Shown: positions 1 to 6,475, counted from the first letter of the stretch. The stretch is 14,823 bases of DNA from Actinomycetota bacterium (GCA_013816275.1 JACDER010000006.1:1-14823); one strand, 5' to 3'. Numbers and translations are program-made. Notes: generated by a model not told the origin, from the sequence alone.

Positions 1-5
1 CCACC

Positions 6-20
6 CGTAGCGCTGCTACG
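6..20. other. Short perfect hairpin downstream of pnp
   Basis: A 6-bp perfect inverted repeat (CGTAGC, loop GCT, GCTACG) lies about 70 bp beyond the pnp stop codon. It has no following T-run on either strand, so it is not a canonical intrinsic terminator. It could be a 3'-end stabilising stem for the rpsO-pnp transcript, or chance. The rest of 1-92 shows no recognisable gene. A minus-strand frame from an ATG at 85 is open to the edge (28 codons) but has no convincing ribosome binding site and no recognised similarity. Confidence 0.25.
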
Positions 21-92
21 TGCGGCGACCGTCCACACTGCCCGGCTTGGTCTGGAGCGCCCCCGACTGCGGCCAAATTTCCCATCAACCCT

Positions 93-2579
93 CTAGCGTC
101 TCTCGCGCCGCCTATCGCCGTCGCGCCGGCCGCCCTGGCCGCCGCGCCGGTCGCGGTCGGACCGCTCCGTCCGCTCGCGCGGAGGAGCGTCCTTGGCCCG
201 CTCGATCAGCTCTTCGGGCTGGACGAGCGAGCCGTTCTCGTGCTTCGCCACCAGCTTGAGCCCGATGCGGCCCCGATCCTTGTCGACCTCCTGGACGATG
301 ACGTCCAGCACGTCGCCGCGGGCGATCACATCCTCGATGTGGGCGACCCGGCCCGGGCCGACGTTCGAGACGTGCAGCAGACCGTCCGTCCCCTTCGTCA
401 GCTCGACGAAGGCGCCGAAGTCGGTCGTCTTCACGACCTTGCCGGTGTAGGTGTCCCCCACCTCGGGCTCCTTGGTCAGCGACTGGATCGCGGACATGGC
501 GGCGTTGGCCTTCGTGCCCTCGGTCGCGTAGACGAGGATGGTGCCGTCCTCCTCGATGTCGATCTGGACGTCGTAGTCGCCCTCGAGCGAGCGGATGGTC
601 TCGCCGCCCTTTCCGATCACCATGCCGATCTTGTCCGAGTCGATCTTCATCGAGGAGATGCGCGGCGCGTGCTCCGCGAGCTCCTCGCGCGATTCCGAGA
701 TCGCACCCGACATCTCGTCCAGGATGAACTCGCGCGCGCGCTTCGCCTGCTCGAGCGCCGAGCGCATGATCTCCTGGGTGACGCCGGTGATCTTGATGTC
801 CATCTGGAGCGCGGTCACGCCGTCGCGTGTCCCGGCGACCTTGAAGTCCATGTCGCCGAGGTGGTCCTCCGCTCCCTGGATGTCGGTCAGGATCACGTAG
901 TCGTCGCCCTCCTTGACGAGTCCCATCGCGATGCCGCTGACGGGCCGCTTGATCGGCACGCCCGCGTCCATCAGCGCGAGAGTCGAGCCGCAGACCGAGC
1001 CCATCGACGACGAGCCGTTCGACTCGAGCGTCTCTGAGACGATCCGGATCGTGTAGGGGAACTCATCGGGTGTGGGGATCATCGGCTCGAGCGCCCGCTG
1101 CGCGAGCGCGCCGTGACCGATGTCGCGGCGCTTCGGGCCGCGCATGAAGCCGGTCTCCCCGACCGAGTAGGGCGGGAAGTTGTAGTGGTGCATGAAGCGG
1201 CGCTCGGACTCGAGCGAGAGGTCGTCGATCCGCTGGCCCTCCTTGGCGGTGCCGAGCGTGAGCAGGCTCATGATCTGCGTCTGCCCGCGCGTGAAGAGCG
1301 CCGAGCCGTGCGTTCGCGGCGAGACGCCGACCTCGCACGTGATCGGGCGGATCTCGTCCGTCCCGCGCCCGTCCGGACGCCGCTTCTCTACCGCGATCTT
1401 GCGGCGGACGAGGTCCTTGTAGATCGCCTCGGCCGCCCGCTTGACGAACTGCTTCGTCAGCGAGTCCTTGACCACGGGGGCTTCGCCGTCCACCGTTGCC
1501 GGGCCGACCGGGAAGGGCAACTCGACCGTCTCGATGATCCGGTCGAACAGAAGCTGCCGCTTCGCGGACTTGAGCTCCTTCGAGTCCTGTTCGGCCTCGG
1601 TGAGCGCGTGCAGGTCGTTCTCGAACTGGTTCCGCACGGGGCCCTCGACGGCTTCGAGCCGTAGTCGCTCCAGGATGAGCCCGAGGCTCGAGCGCGCCTG
1701 CCTCTGGCGGACGATGTCGTCCTCGGACGAATCCATCGAGAGCGGTGGGGCCAGCTCGTCCATCAACTCCTCGACAATCGCGCCGGCCTCGCGAAGCCCC
1801 TGGTCGGCGATCCGCGAGCGAATCGCGTCACCGTTCGACTCCTGGAGCTCGGAGGCAAGGCCTAGATCGAGCCACTTCGGCTTGCCGACCTCGCGGGCGA
1901 GCTCCTCCTGGGCCTCGCAGAGCTTGATGATCTCGGCGTGGGCGGTCTCGAAGGCTTCCAGCAGTAGGTCCTCCGGAATCTCCTCCGCACCGGCCTCCAC
2001 CATCGTCAGGCCGTCCTTCGTGCCGACGACGATCAGGTCGAGCGTGCTCTGCTCCTCGGTCTCGATCAACGTCGGATTGATGACGAGCTCGCCGTCGATC
2101 ATCCCGATCCGAACGGCGCCGACCGGCCCTTGGAACGGAAGCGGCGAGATCATCAGCGCCGTGGAGGCGCCGTTGAGGCACAGGATGTCGTGCGGGGTGA
2201 CGAGATCGGCGGACAGAACGGTGCAGATCACCTGCACCTCGTTGCGGAAGCCTTTCGGCCACAGGGGCCGGATCGGGCGGTCGATCATGCGCGCTGTCAG
2301 GATCGCGCGCTCGGTCGGCCGGCCCTCGCGCTTGAAGAAGCCGCCCGGGATCTTCCCGGCCGCGTACATCCGCTCCTCCACGTCCACGGTGAGCGGGAAG
2401 AAGTCCGCGCCTTCCCGGGGCTCCATCCGCCCCTGCGCGGTCGCGAGCACCATCGTGTCACCCGAGCGGATGACGACGGCGCCGTCGGCCTGCTTGGCCA
2501 GCTTGCCGCTCTCGAATGTGATCTCTTGCTCGCCCACGGTCACGCTGACCGAGGTTGGTCGTTCAGTTGCTACTGCCAT
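93..2579 (-). CDS. pnp: Polyribonucleotide nucleotidyltransferase (PNPase)
   Basis: This is a phosphate-dependent 3'-5' exoribonuclease that degrades RNA and can also add tails; the family forms a trimeric ring in the cytoplasm. The 828 residues run: first RNase PH domain (about 10-145), all-alpha linker (about 210-390), second RNase PH domain (about 395-620), KH domain (about 640-700, GKGG at 656-659), S1 domain (about 706-777) and an Arg/Asp/Gly-rich tail (795-828). Active-site residues are present: D572, D578 and K580 in EDHLGDMDFK, and the phosphate-binding NGSSSMGSVCG at 521-531. It is about 117 residues longer than the E. coli enzyme, mostly from a longer alpha linker (RPDGR of the second PH domain starts near 401 rather than about 322) and the charged tail. 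The ATG start has a GGAGGT site 5 nt upstream. It is the last gene of the rpsO-pnp pair, and its ribosome binding site lies in a hairpin that may regulate it. Confidence 0.98.
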   Translation of the reverse strand: MAVATERPTSVSVTVGEQEITFESGKLAKQADGAVVIRSGDTMVLATAQGRMEPREGADFFPLTVDVEERMYAAGKIPGGFFKREGRPTERAILTARMIDRPIRPLWPKGFRNEVQVICTVLSADLVTPHDILCLNGASTALMISPLPFQGPVGAVRIGMIDGELVINPTLIETEEQSTLDLIVVGTKDGLTMVEAGAEEIPEDLLLEAFETAHAEIIKLCEAQEELAREVGKPKWLDLGLASELQESNGDAIRSRIADQGLREAGAIVEELMDELAPPLSMDSSEDDIVRQRQARSSLGLILERLRLEAVEGPVRNQFENDLHALTEAEQDSKELKSAKRQLLFDRIIETVELPFPVGPATVDGEAPVVKDSLTKQFVKRAAEAIYKDLVRRKIAVEKRRPDGRGTDEIRPITCEVGVSPRTHGSALFTRGQTQIMSLLTLGTAKEGQRIDDLSLESERRFMHHYNFPPYSVGETGFMRGPKRRDIGHGALAQRALEPMIPTPDEFPYTIRIVSETLESNGSSSMGSVCGSTLALMDAGVPIKRPVSGIAMGLVKEGDDYVILTDIQGAEDHLGDMDFKVAGTRDGVTALQMDIKITGVTQEIMRSALEQAKRAREFILDEMSGAISESREELAEHAPRISSMKIDSDKIGMVIGKGGETIRSLEGDYDVQIDIEEDGTILVYATEGTKANAAMSAIQSLTKEPEVGDTYTGKVVKTTDFGAFVELTKGTDGLLHVSNVGPGRVAHIEDVIARGDVLDVIVQEVDKDRGRIGLKLVAKHENGSLVQPEELIERAKDAPPRERTERSDRDRRGGQGGRRDGDRRRERR

Positions 2580-2584
2580 GTAGT

Positions 2585-2612
2585 ACCTCCACTTTCTCGG
2601 GAGAGTGGAGGT
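2585..2612 (-). promoter_or_regulatory. Hairpin sequestering the pnp ribosome binding site
   Basis: Positions 2585-2593 and 2604-2612 form a perfect 9-bp inverted repeat, with 2 more possible pairs inside after one mismatch. In the minus-strand mRNA its 3' arm contains the pnp Shine-Dalgarno GGAGGT (2590-2585), 5 nt before the ATG. When folded it would hide the ribosome binding site. Its 5' arm can instead pair with 2653-2662 (see next entry), so it looks like the OFF state of a switch. The pairing is read directly; function is inferred. Confidence 0.6.
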
Positions 2613-2662
2613 TTGAGTCAGCTCGGGGCGGCGGCCCGGGCTCGCTCAAACTTCCACCCTCC
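2600..2662 (-). promoter_or_regulatory. Long alternative hairpin in the rpsO-pnp spacer
   Basis: In the minus-strand RNA, 2662-2653 pairs with 2609-2600 (10 bp, one G-U). After a C-A mismatch, 2651-2645 pairs with 2617-2611 (7 bp), followed by a GC-rich inner stem (2642-2635 with 2627-2620, one mismatch) and a 7-nt loop. This totals about 24 pairs. It uses the same bases as the 5' arm of the 2585-2612 hairpin, so the two folds exclude each other, and this fold leaves the pnp ribosome binding site free. In E. coli the rpsO-pnp spacer also carries a long hairpin, cut by RNase III, that underlies PNPase autoregulation. There is no U-run, so it is not a standard terminator. Confidence 0.55.
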
Positions 2663-2676
2663 AATTCTCGTACGAG

Positions 2677-2946
2677 CTAGCGCCTGAGCCCTAGCTCCTT
2701 GATGAGGGCGCGATAGCCCTCCAGGTCGTTCCGTTGCAGGTAGTTCAGCAGACGGCGGCGGCGGCCGACGAGCTTGAGCAGGCCGCGGCGCGAATGATGG
2801 TCCTTGGAGTGCTGCCGGAGATGCTCCGTGAGGTCGTTGATTCGTCTCGTGAGGAGCGCAATCTGTACCTCGGCGGAACCGGTGTCGGCCTCTCCCTTGC
2901 CGTGCTGGCCGACTATCTGCTGCTTCTCTTCCTTGGTGAGGGTCAA
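2677..2946 (-). CDS. rpsO: 30S ribosomal protein S15
   Basis: S15 is a primary binding protein of the 30S subunit; it contacts the central domain of 16S rRNA and helps form bridges to the 50S. The 89-residue product matches the usual family length and carries the hallmark [16 protein letters not shown] (21-36), [19 protein letters not shown] (46-64) and the C-terminal ending ELGLRR. I chose the TTG at 2946 because AAAGGAGG lies 5 nt upstream and the product then starts MTLTKEEK like other S15 proteins. The same frame stays open upstream to 3165, but that part is antisense to the neighbouring gene and not S15-like. It is the first gene of rpsO-pnp, 97 bp before pnp. Its leader of about 70 nt has room for S15 autoregulation. 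Confidence 0.97.
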   Translation of the reverse strand: MTLTKEEKQQIVGQHGKGEADTGSAEVQIALLTRRINDLTEHLRQHSKDHHSRRGLLKLVGRRRRLLNYLQRNDLEGYRALIKELGLRR

Positions 2947-2968
2947 ATGTGCCTCCTTTAGGGTCAAT

Positions 2969-3021
2969 CTGCAGTCCCCGCACACCGTGAAGGAAGGCAC
3001 GCGCGGCCGAGGCTGCAGTCC
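2969..3021 (-). repeat. Repeated CTGCAG element in the rpsO leader
   Basis: The 9-mer CTGCAGTCC (plus strand) occurs at 2969-2977 and again at 3013-3021, 44 bp apart, both within the presumed rpsO leader. CTGCAG is its own reverse complement, so the copies could pair as a 6-bp stem, with three more pairs possible inside after a mismatch. This would enclose most of the leader and end 9 nt before the rpsO Shine-Dalgarno. It may be part of an S15-binding leader fold or coincidence. Confidence 0.3.
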
Positions 3022-3026
3022 GGAAT

Positions 3027-3036
3027 AGGGTAGCAA
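3027..3036 (-). promoter_or_regulatory. Putative extended -10 promoter for rpsO-pnp
   Basis: Minus-strand TTGCTACCCT reads as an extended -10 (TGC plus TACCCT). Transcription would start near 3020, giving a leader of about 74 nt before the rpsO TTG. A nearly identical element, TTGCTATCCT, lies upstream of rimP at 13502-13511. No convincing -35 box is visible. The recurrence before two housekeeping operons is the main support. Confidence 0.4.
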
Positions 3037-3041
3037 CAGGC

Positions 3042-3741
3042 TTGGGGAGGGAAGCCAGCAGCCGGAACCGCCGTCCAGTAGGCACGCCGCCGAAAATCTG
3101 CCTGGCGCTCCTCCTGGCGGCTCTGATCGCCGCTCCCGGCTCGGCCGGCACCGGCGAGCCGTCATGGTCGCAGTTCCACTTCGATGCGGCGCACACCGGT
3201 TTCAACGAGGGCGAGCGGATCCTGAAACGGAGCAACGTCGGCAAGCTGCGGAAGGCCTGGAGCGTCCAGACGGGCGCCTCGTTCGAGGGCTCCGTCGCCG
3301 TCACTCGGAAGCTCGTCTTCGTCGGCCCCGACGACAACGTGATCCACGCATACCGGGTCGACGGGAGCGAGGCGTCGTCGCGGGCACTCGAGGGCGACTC
3401 GAAGCTCGTCGCCTCGCCCGGCGGTCGCGGCCGACACCGTCTTCGCCTACACGAGCTCAGCTGTTTTGACCGCCCTCGACGCTGCCACCGGGGCGCCTCG
3501 GTGGAGCCGGTCGATCTCCTCGGTGGAGGGCGCATTCCCGGGCTCGCCGACCGTCGCCGGCGCTCTGATCTACGCCGTTCCGTACGAGCTCGTAGCGCTC
3601 GACCGGGCGACGGGATCGCCCACCTGGATGCACCCGAACGTCGGCTGCTTCATCTGTTCGCCCGCAGTCGCGAACGGGACCATCTTCATCGGCAGCGGGC
3701 CGGCGGTCGGGCGGAAGCTCCTGGCACTCGATGCCAGCTCG
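3042..3741 (+). pseudogene. PQQ-like beta-propeller secreted protein, frameshifted and 3'-truncated
   Basis: This is the N-terminal part of a secreted outer-surface/periplasmic beta-propeller of the PQQ-repeat type. A basic N-terminus and a hydrophobic signal segment ([19 protein letters not shown]) are followed by [14 protein letters not shown] and blade-like repeats such as VFVGPDDNVIHAYRVDGS, LTALDAATGAPRWS, LVALDRATGSPTWM and KLLALDASS. The reading frame shifts by one base near 3418-3421: before it the frame reads KLVASP, and after it AVAADTVFAY continues the same blade in the +1 frame. Coding stops making sense at about 3741, where sequence antisense to a HAMP kinase begins, so the C-terminal half is missing. 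The TTG at 3042 is an uncertain start with no clear ribosome binding site. It is divergent from rpsO. Either a decaying gene or a sequence/assembly error is possible. Confidence 0.75.
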
Positions 3742-3956
3742 TTGAAGGCGACCGCGACCTCGCCCAGACCGCTGTCCGTGGCAGCGGGGACGCGGACCGA
3801 GAAATCGCCTTGCTTGGCGGCTCGGAAGGCGGCGAGCAGGCGCTTCAGGTCGTTCTTGGTCAGCGCGATGTCACCGTTCGTCTCGGCGGCACGCGTGCGC
3901 TCTGCGCGCGCGCGACCCGCCGTACCGGCTCTCTTGGTCTTCACTGGAGGTGCCAC
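3732..3956 (-). pseudogene. N-terminal fragment of a HAMP-domain signalling kinase
   Basis: The first 75 codons look genuine. A GTG start at 3956 is preceded by AAAGGAGCT at 6-nt spacing, then comes a basic Lys/Arg/Ala-rich segment, then a HAMP-like segment (LAAFRAAKQGDFSVRVP at 41-57, GEVAVAFNELA at 65-75). This resembles the first HAMP unit of the large multi-HAMP histidine kinases of high-GC actinobacteria. After FNELA the frame runs antisense through the PQQ-like gene and stops at 3570, so the rest of the protein (further HAMP units, kinase core) is absent. The start and ribosome binding site are intact, so a short hybrid peptide of 128 residues could still be made. The assignment to a kinase rather than another HAMP protein is inferred from the family. 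Confidence 0.65.
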
Positions 3957-4164
3957 GGACAGCTCCTTTCGACAGGGGTCAACAGGCCGGCGACGGATGA
4001 CGCCGGTGAAGCGATGCGGACACGGGAGGAGAAAGCAGCCGCAGAGCCGCTCGAGGTCGGATCAAGTCCATCGGCTGCGTCGCAGCTCTCACCCCCCCGA
4101 TAGGACAGGCGTTCTAGCAGAACCCGGCGCTCCCGACCAGCTGCGGGCTCCGAGCGAGGCTGGG
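3957..4164 (-). other. Non-coding leader between ribF and the HAMP fragment
   Basis: These 208 bp hold no supportable gene. On the minus strand they would be ribF 3' sequence and the leader of the kinase fragment. Visible structure: a 6-bp hairpin CCGGCG/CGCCGG with an 8-nt loop (3987-4006), a GCTGC/GCAGC hairpin with a 3-nt loop (4074-4086), a GTTCT/AGAAC hairpin just after ribF, and a run of seven C at 4092-4098. None is followed by a T-run, so no standard terminator for ribF is seen. Confidence 0.4.
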
Positions 4165-5031
4165 TCAAAGCGGCGGTCGCGCCGAGCGCGTTTCCTCGAC
4201 GTCGAGCGCGATCTGGTCGATCAGCTCCTGCTCGCTGGCGAACGCGCGCTCGTCCCGGAGCCGCTTCCAGAGCTGGACGACGAGGCGCCGGCCGTACAGG
4301 TCGCCTTCGAAGTCGAGGAGGAACGCCTCGATGCGCCGCTCGTCTCCCCCGTAGTGCGGGTTCGTCCCGATCGAGATTGCAGCCCGGTGCTCGCCGGCAG
4401 CTCCGGCATAGATTCCATAGGCGGGGACGAGCAGTTTCGGGTCGACGAAGAGGTTCGCGGTCGGAAAACCAAGCGTTCCTCCGCGAGCGTCTCCCGAGAC
4501 GACCACGCCCTCGACCTCGGGCGGACGGCCGAGCAGCGCAGCGGACCGTTCGATCTCCCCCGCCCGCAGCAGCTTCCGCAACTGGCTCGAGGAGATCCCC
4601 TCGACGAGCGGCACCGGGCGGACGTCGAATCCCAGCCGCGTCAGGAGGTCGAGGTCTCCCTTCCTGCCGTGCCCGAAGCGGAAGCCCTCGCCGGCGACGA
4701 CCACCTGCGTCCCGATCGGCCGCAGGACCGAGTCCACGAACTCTTCGGGCTCGAGCTGGGCCGTCTCCAGCGTGAACTCGATCACCAGCGTCTCGGCGAC
4801 GCCGAGCGCCTCCAGGAGCTCGAGCCGCCGCTCCAGCGTCGTCAGGAGCTCGACCTGGTTGCCGAGCGCGATGCGCGGGTGCGGGTGAAAGGTGACGACC
4901 GTCGGCGTCAGCCCGGCGTCGAGCGCGGCCTGGACGACGCGCTGGTGCCCCCGGTGCACACCGTCGAACGTGCCGATCGCGACCGCGCGCTCGCGTGGCT
5001 CGAGGCCGCCGGGTGCGTGAGCGACCTTCAT
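4165..5031 (-). CDS. ribF: Bifunctional riboflavin kinase / FAD synthetase
   Basis: The enzyme phosphorylates riboflavin to FMN and adenylylates FMN to FAD. The 288-residue protein has the usual two modules. The N-terminal FAD synthetase is a nucleotidyltransferase with GTFDGVHRGH (20-29), FHPHP (48-52) and the ISSSQLRKLL stretch (146-155). The C-terminal flavokinase carries GTLGFPTANL (185-194) and RIEAFLLDF (233-241) with the expected catalytic Glu. The ATG overlaps the stop of the HAD gene in an ATGA junction, with GAGGAG 11 nt upstream, so translation is coupled. It is the last intact gene of the ylxP-to-ribF run. No intrinsic terminator follows. ribF next to truB and rpsO is a common bacterial arrangement. 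Confidence 0.97.
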   Translation of the reverse strand: MKVAHAPGGLEPRERAVAIGTFDGVHRGHQRVVQAALDAGLTPTVVTFHPHPRIALGNQVELLTTLERRLELLEALGVAETLVIEFTLETAQLEPEEFVDSVLRPIGTQVVVAGEGFRFGHGRKGDLDLLTRLGFDVRPVPLVEGISSSQLRKLLRAGEIERSAALLGRPPEVEGVVVSGDARGGTLGFPTANLFVDPKLLVPAYGIYAGAAGEHRAAISIGTNPHYGGDERRIEAFLLDFEGDLYGRRLVVQLWKRLRDERAFASEQELIDQIALDVEETRSARPPL

Positions 5032-5702
5032 GCCGACAGGATCTCCTCGGCCGCGTCGAGCAGCCCGACCCCGTTGCGCCGAACGAGGATGGCCGGCAGG
5101 CCTGCGGCAACAGCGCCCTGGACGTCCGCCGTCTCGTTGTCCCCGACCATCCAGACGGCTTCGCCCTCCCGGCGTAGGCGGAGGGCACAGGCGAACGCCT
5201 CCGGGTGCGGCTTCTCGTAGCCCATGACCGCGGAGCACAGGACCGTGTCGACGTGTCGGTCGAGCCCCAGGCCGGCCACGATCCGCTCGAGCTCGGGGAC
5301 GTGGTTCGAGAGGACGACGTGGCGCCACCCATGGCCCGAGAGGAGGGCCAGCGCCGGCACCGCGTCGTCGAAGACGCGCCAGCCCGTGTCCGGATCGGCA
5401 TAGCGCGCGCGCGCGAGGACGGCGAGCTCGCCGGCCCGCTCCCGCCCAATCCCCACTATCTCGTAGGCCTCCGCTAGAAGCGGCAGGATCTGCCCCCACC
5501 ACGCCTCGTCGTCGCAGACGTCGACGTGGGCCACCTCGGGTCGATGCCAGGGAAAGCGGTCTCGAAGCGAGGGAATGAACGCATCCGCCTCGACCTCTAC
5601 CCCGGGCTCGTTCTCCCGCAGCACCTCGAGCAGGCACCCGCGCCACATGCCGGGGCGCTCTGCGAGCGTGCCGTCGAAGTCCCAGAGCACGATTCCACTC
5701 AC
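5028..5702 (-). CDS. HAD-superfamily hydrolase (phosphatase-like)
   Basis: This is a 224-residue haloacid-dehalogenase-type hydrolase with all four motifs: DFDGT (8-12, nucleophile D8 and acid/base D10), SNH (131-133 region, after VVL), K164 in GYEKPHPEAF, and GDN (187-189) in VGDNETADVQGA. The helical stretch between motifs I and II (about 15-110) is a C1-type cap. The likely reaction is phosphate ester hydrolysis; the substrate cannot be read from sequence. The GTG start overlaps the truB stop by 4 bp and its own stop overlaps the ribF start by 4 bp, so it is tightly coupled to both. Position before ribF makes a flavin-pathway substrate worth testing, for example the dephosphorylation step of riboflavin synthesis or a phosphoglycolate-type housekeeping role. 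Confidence 0.9.
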   Translation of the reverse strand: MSGIVLWDFDGTLAERPGMWRGCLLEVLRENEPGVEVEADAFIPSLRDRFPWHRPEVAHVDVCDDEAWWGQILPLLAEAYEIVGIGRERAGELAVLARARYADPDTGWRVFDDAVPALALLSGHGWRHVVLSNHVPELERIVAGLGLDRHVDTVLCSAVMGYEKPHPEAFACALRLRREGEAVWMVGDNETADVQGAVAAGLPAILVRRNGVGLLDAAEEILSA

Positions 5703-6475
5703 GGCAGAACGGTTCCGTCGACCGCGACGAGCTCGCCGTCGTGGAGCACCCGGACGTCTTCCGCAACCCGCTCGCGTCCCTGCCGGATCGCAGCCGCGGT
5801 CGCGGCATCGACCTCACGGGCCGGAAGAAACGGCAGCGCCTCGGCCGGCGGAAGGATCCGCTCTGGATCGGCATCCTCTACCCGGAACGGCCCCACCTCG
5901 GTCCGGCGTAGCGTCCGGCAGTGGCCCCCGAGCTCGTGCGCGACCGCTCGGATATAGGTGCCCGAGCTGACCCGCAGGTCGAGCATCACGGACTCGCCGT
6001 TATAGGTGATGACATCCAGCTGATCGATCCGCGACCGCCGCAGCGGCATCTCCACGGCGACGCCGCGGCGCGCGAGGCGGTAGGCGCGCTCGCCTCCGAC
6101 CTTCACGGCCGACGCGGCGGGGATCGGCAACTCGACGTCGCCGCGGAGGCGCTCGAGCCGGCCGAAGAGCTCCGGTTCGGACGGCGGATCGCCCCCGTCC
6201 AGATGTGAGCCCTCGACGTCGCCCGTCGACGTCCGAGAGCGGAGGTCGATCTCGGTCAGATAGCGCTTGTCCAGGCCTACGAGCCATGGAGCAAGTCTAG
6301 TTGCCGCTCCGGACAACACAAGGAGCAGGCCACTGGCGAAAGGGTCGAGCGTTCCCGCGTGGCCGGTGCGTGCGCCCGTGCGCTTTCGAATGTCTCGAAC
6401 CGCCGCGAACGACGAGGGGCCGACAGGCTTATCCACGAGGAGCAGTCCGCTCGGTCGAAGCCCTCGGGGCGGCAC
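5699..6475 (-). CDS. truB: tRNA pseudouridine(55) synthase
   Basis: TruB isomerises U55 in the T-loop of tRNAs. The 258-residue protein shows LLLVDKPVGPSSF (11-23), the catalytic motif GHAGTLDPFASGLLL (38-52) with nucleophile D44, KRYLTEIDLRSRTSTGD (70-86) with the conserved Tyr, and the RVSSGTYIRAVAHELG segment. The usual PPxYSAxK motif appears here as PAASAVK, so the Tyr is replaced. The protein is shorter than the E. coli enzyme (314), with a reduced C-terminal PUA-like part. The GTG start directly follows the nrnA stop (TAA GTG), and the stop overlaps the next GTG. Start choice is moderately certain because no strong ribosome binding site is present. Confidence 0.95.
   Translation of the reverse strand: MPPRGLRPSGLLLVDKPVGPSSFAAVRDIRKRTGARTGHAGTLDPFASGLLLVLSGAATRLAPWLVGLDKRYLTEIDLRSRTSTGDVEGSHLDGGDPPSEPELFGRLERLRGDVELPIPAASAVKVGGERAYRLARRGVAVEMPLRRSRIDQLDVITYNGESVMLDLRVSSGTYIRAVAHELGGHCRTLRRTEVGPFRVEDADPERILPPAEALPFLPAREVDAATAAAIRQGRERVAEDVRVLHDGELVAVDGTVLP

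Noticed and set aside
1..92. tRNA or attachment site at the left edge
   Set aside because: No cloverleaf, no T-arm consensus and no CCA context could be found on either strand.
1441..2583. Long plus-strand open frame of 380 codons opposite pnp, and similar long frames opposite infB, nusA, ribF and the LVIVD gene
   Set aside because: They mirror the codon structure of confident genes on the other strand in GC-rich DNA, show low-complexity Arg/Ser/Ala composition, and match no recognisable family.
2947..3165. Upstream extension of rpsO to an ATG at 3165
   Set aside because: The added residues are antisense to the PQQ-like gene and unlike S15, while the TTG at 2946 has an excellent ribosome binding site and gives the standard 89 residues.
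3700..3780. Reading the junction as a new fused protein
   Set aside because: The two parts are on opposite strands, and each frame becomes antisense low-complexity sequence past the breakpoint, so this is a loss event or an artefact rather than a domain fusion.
4040..4164. Possible c-di-GMP (GEMM-type) riboswitch before the HAMP fragment, suggested by GACGCAGCCGATGG on the minus strand
   Set aside because: Only the end of the pattern is loosely similar; the conserved tetraloop, receptor and the GACGCAAAGCC core are not present.
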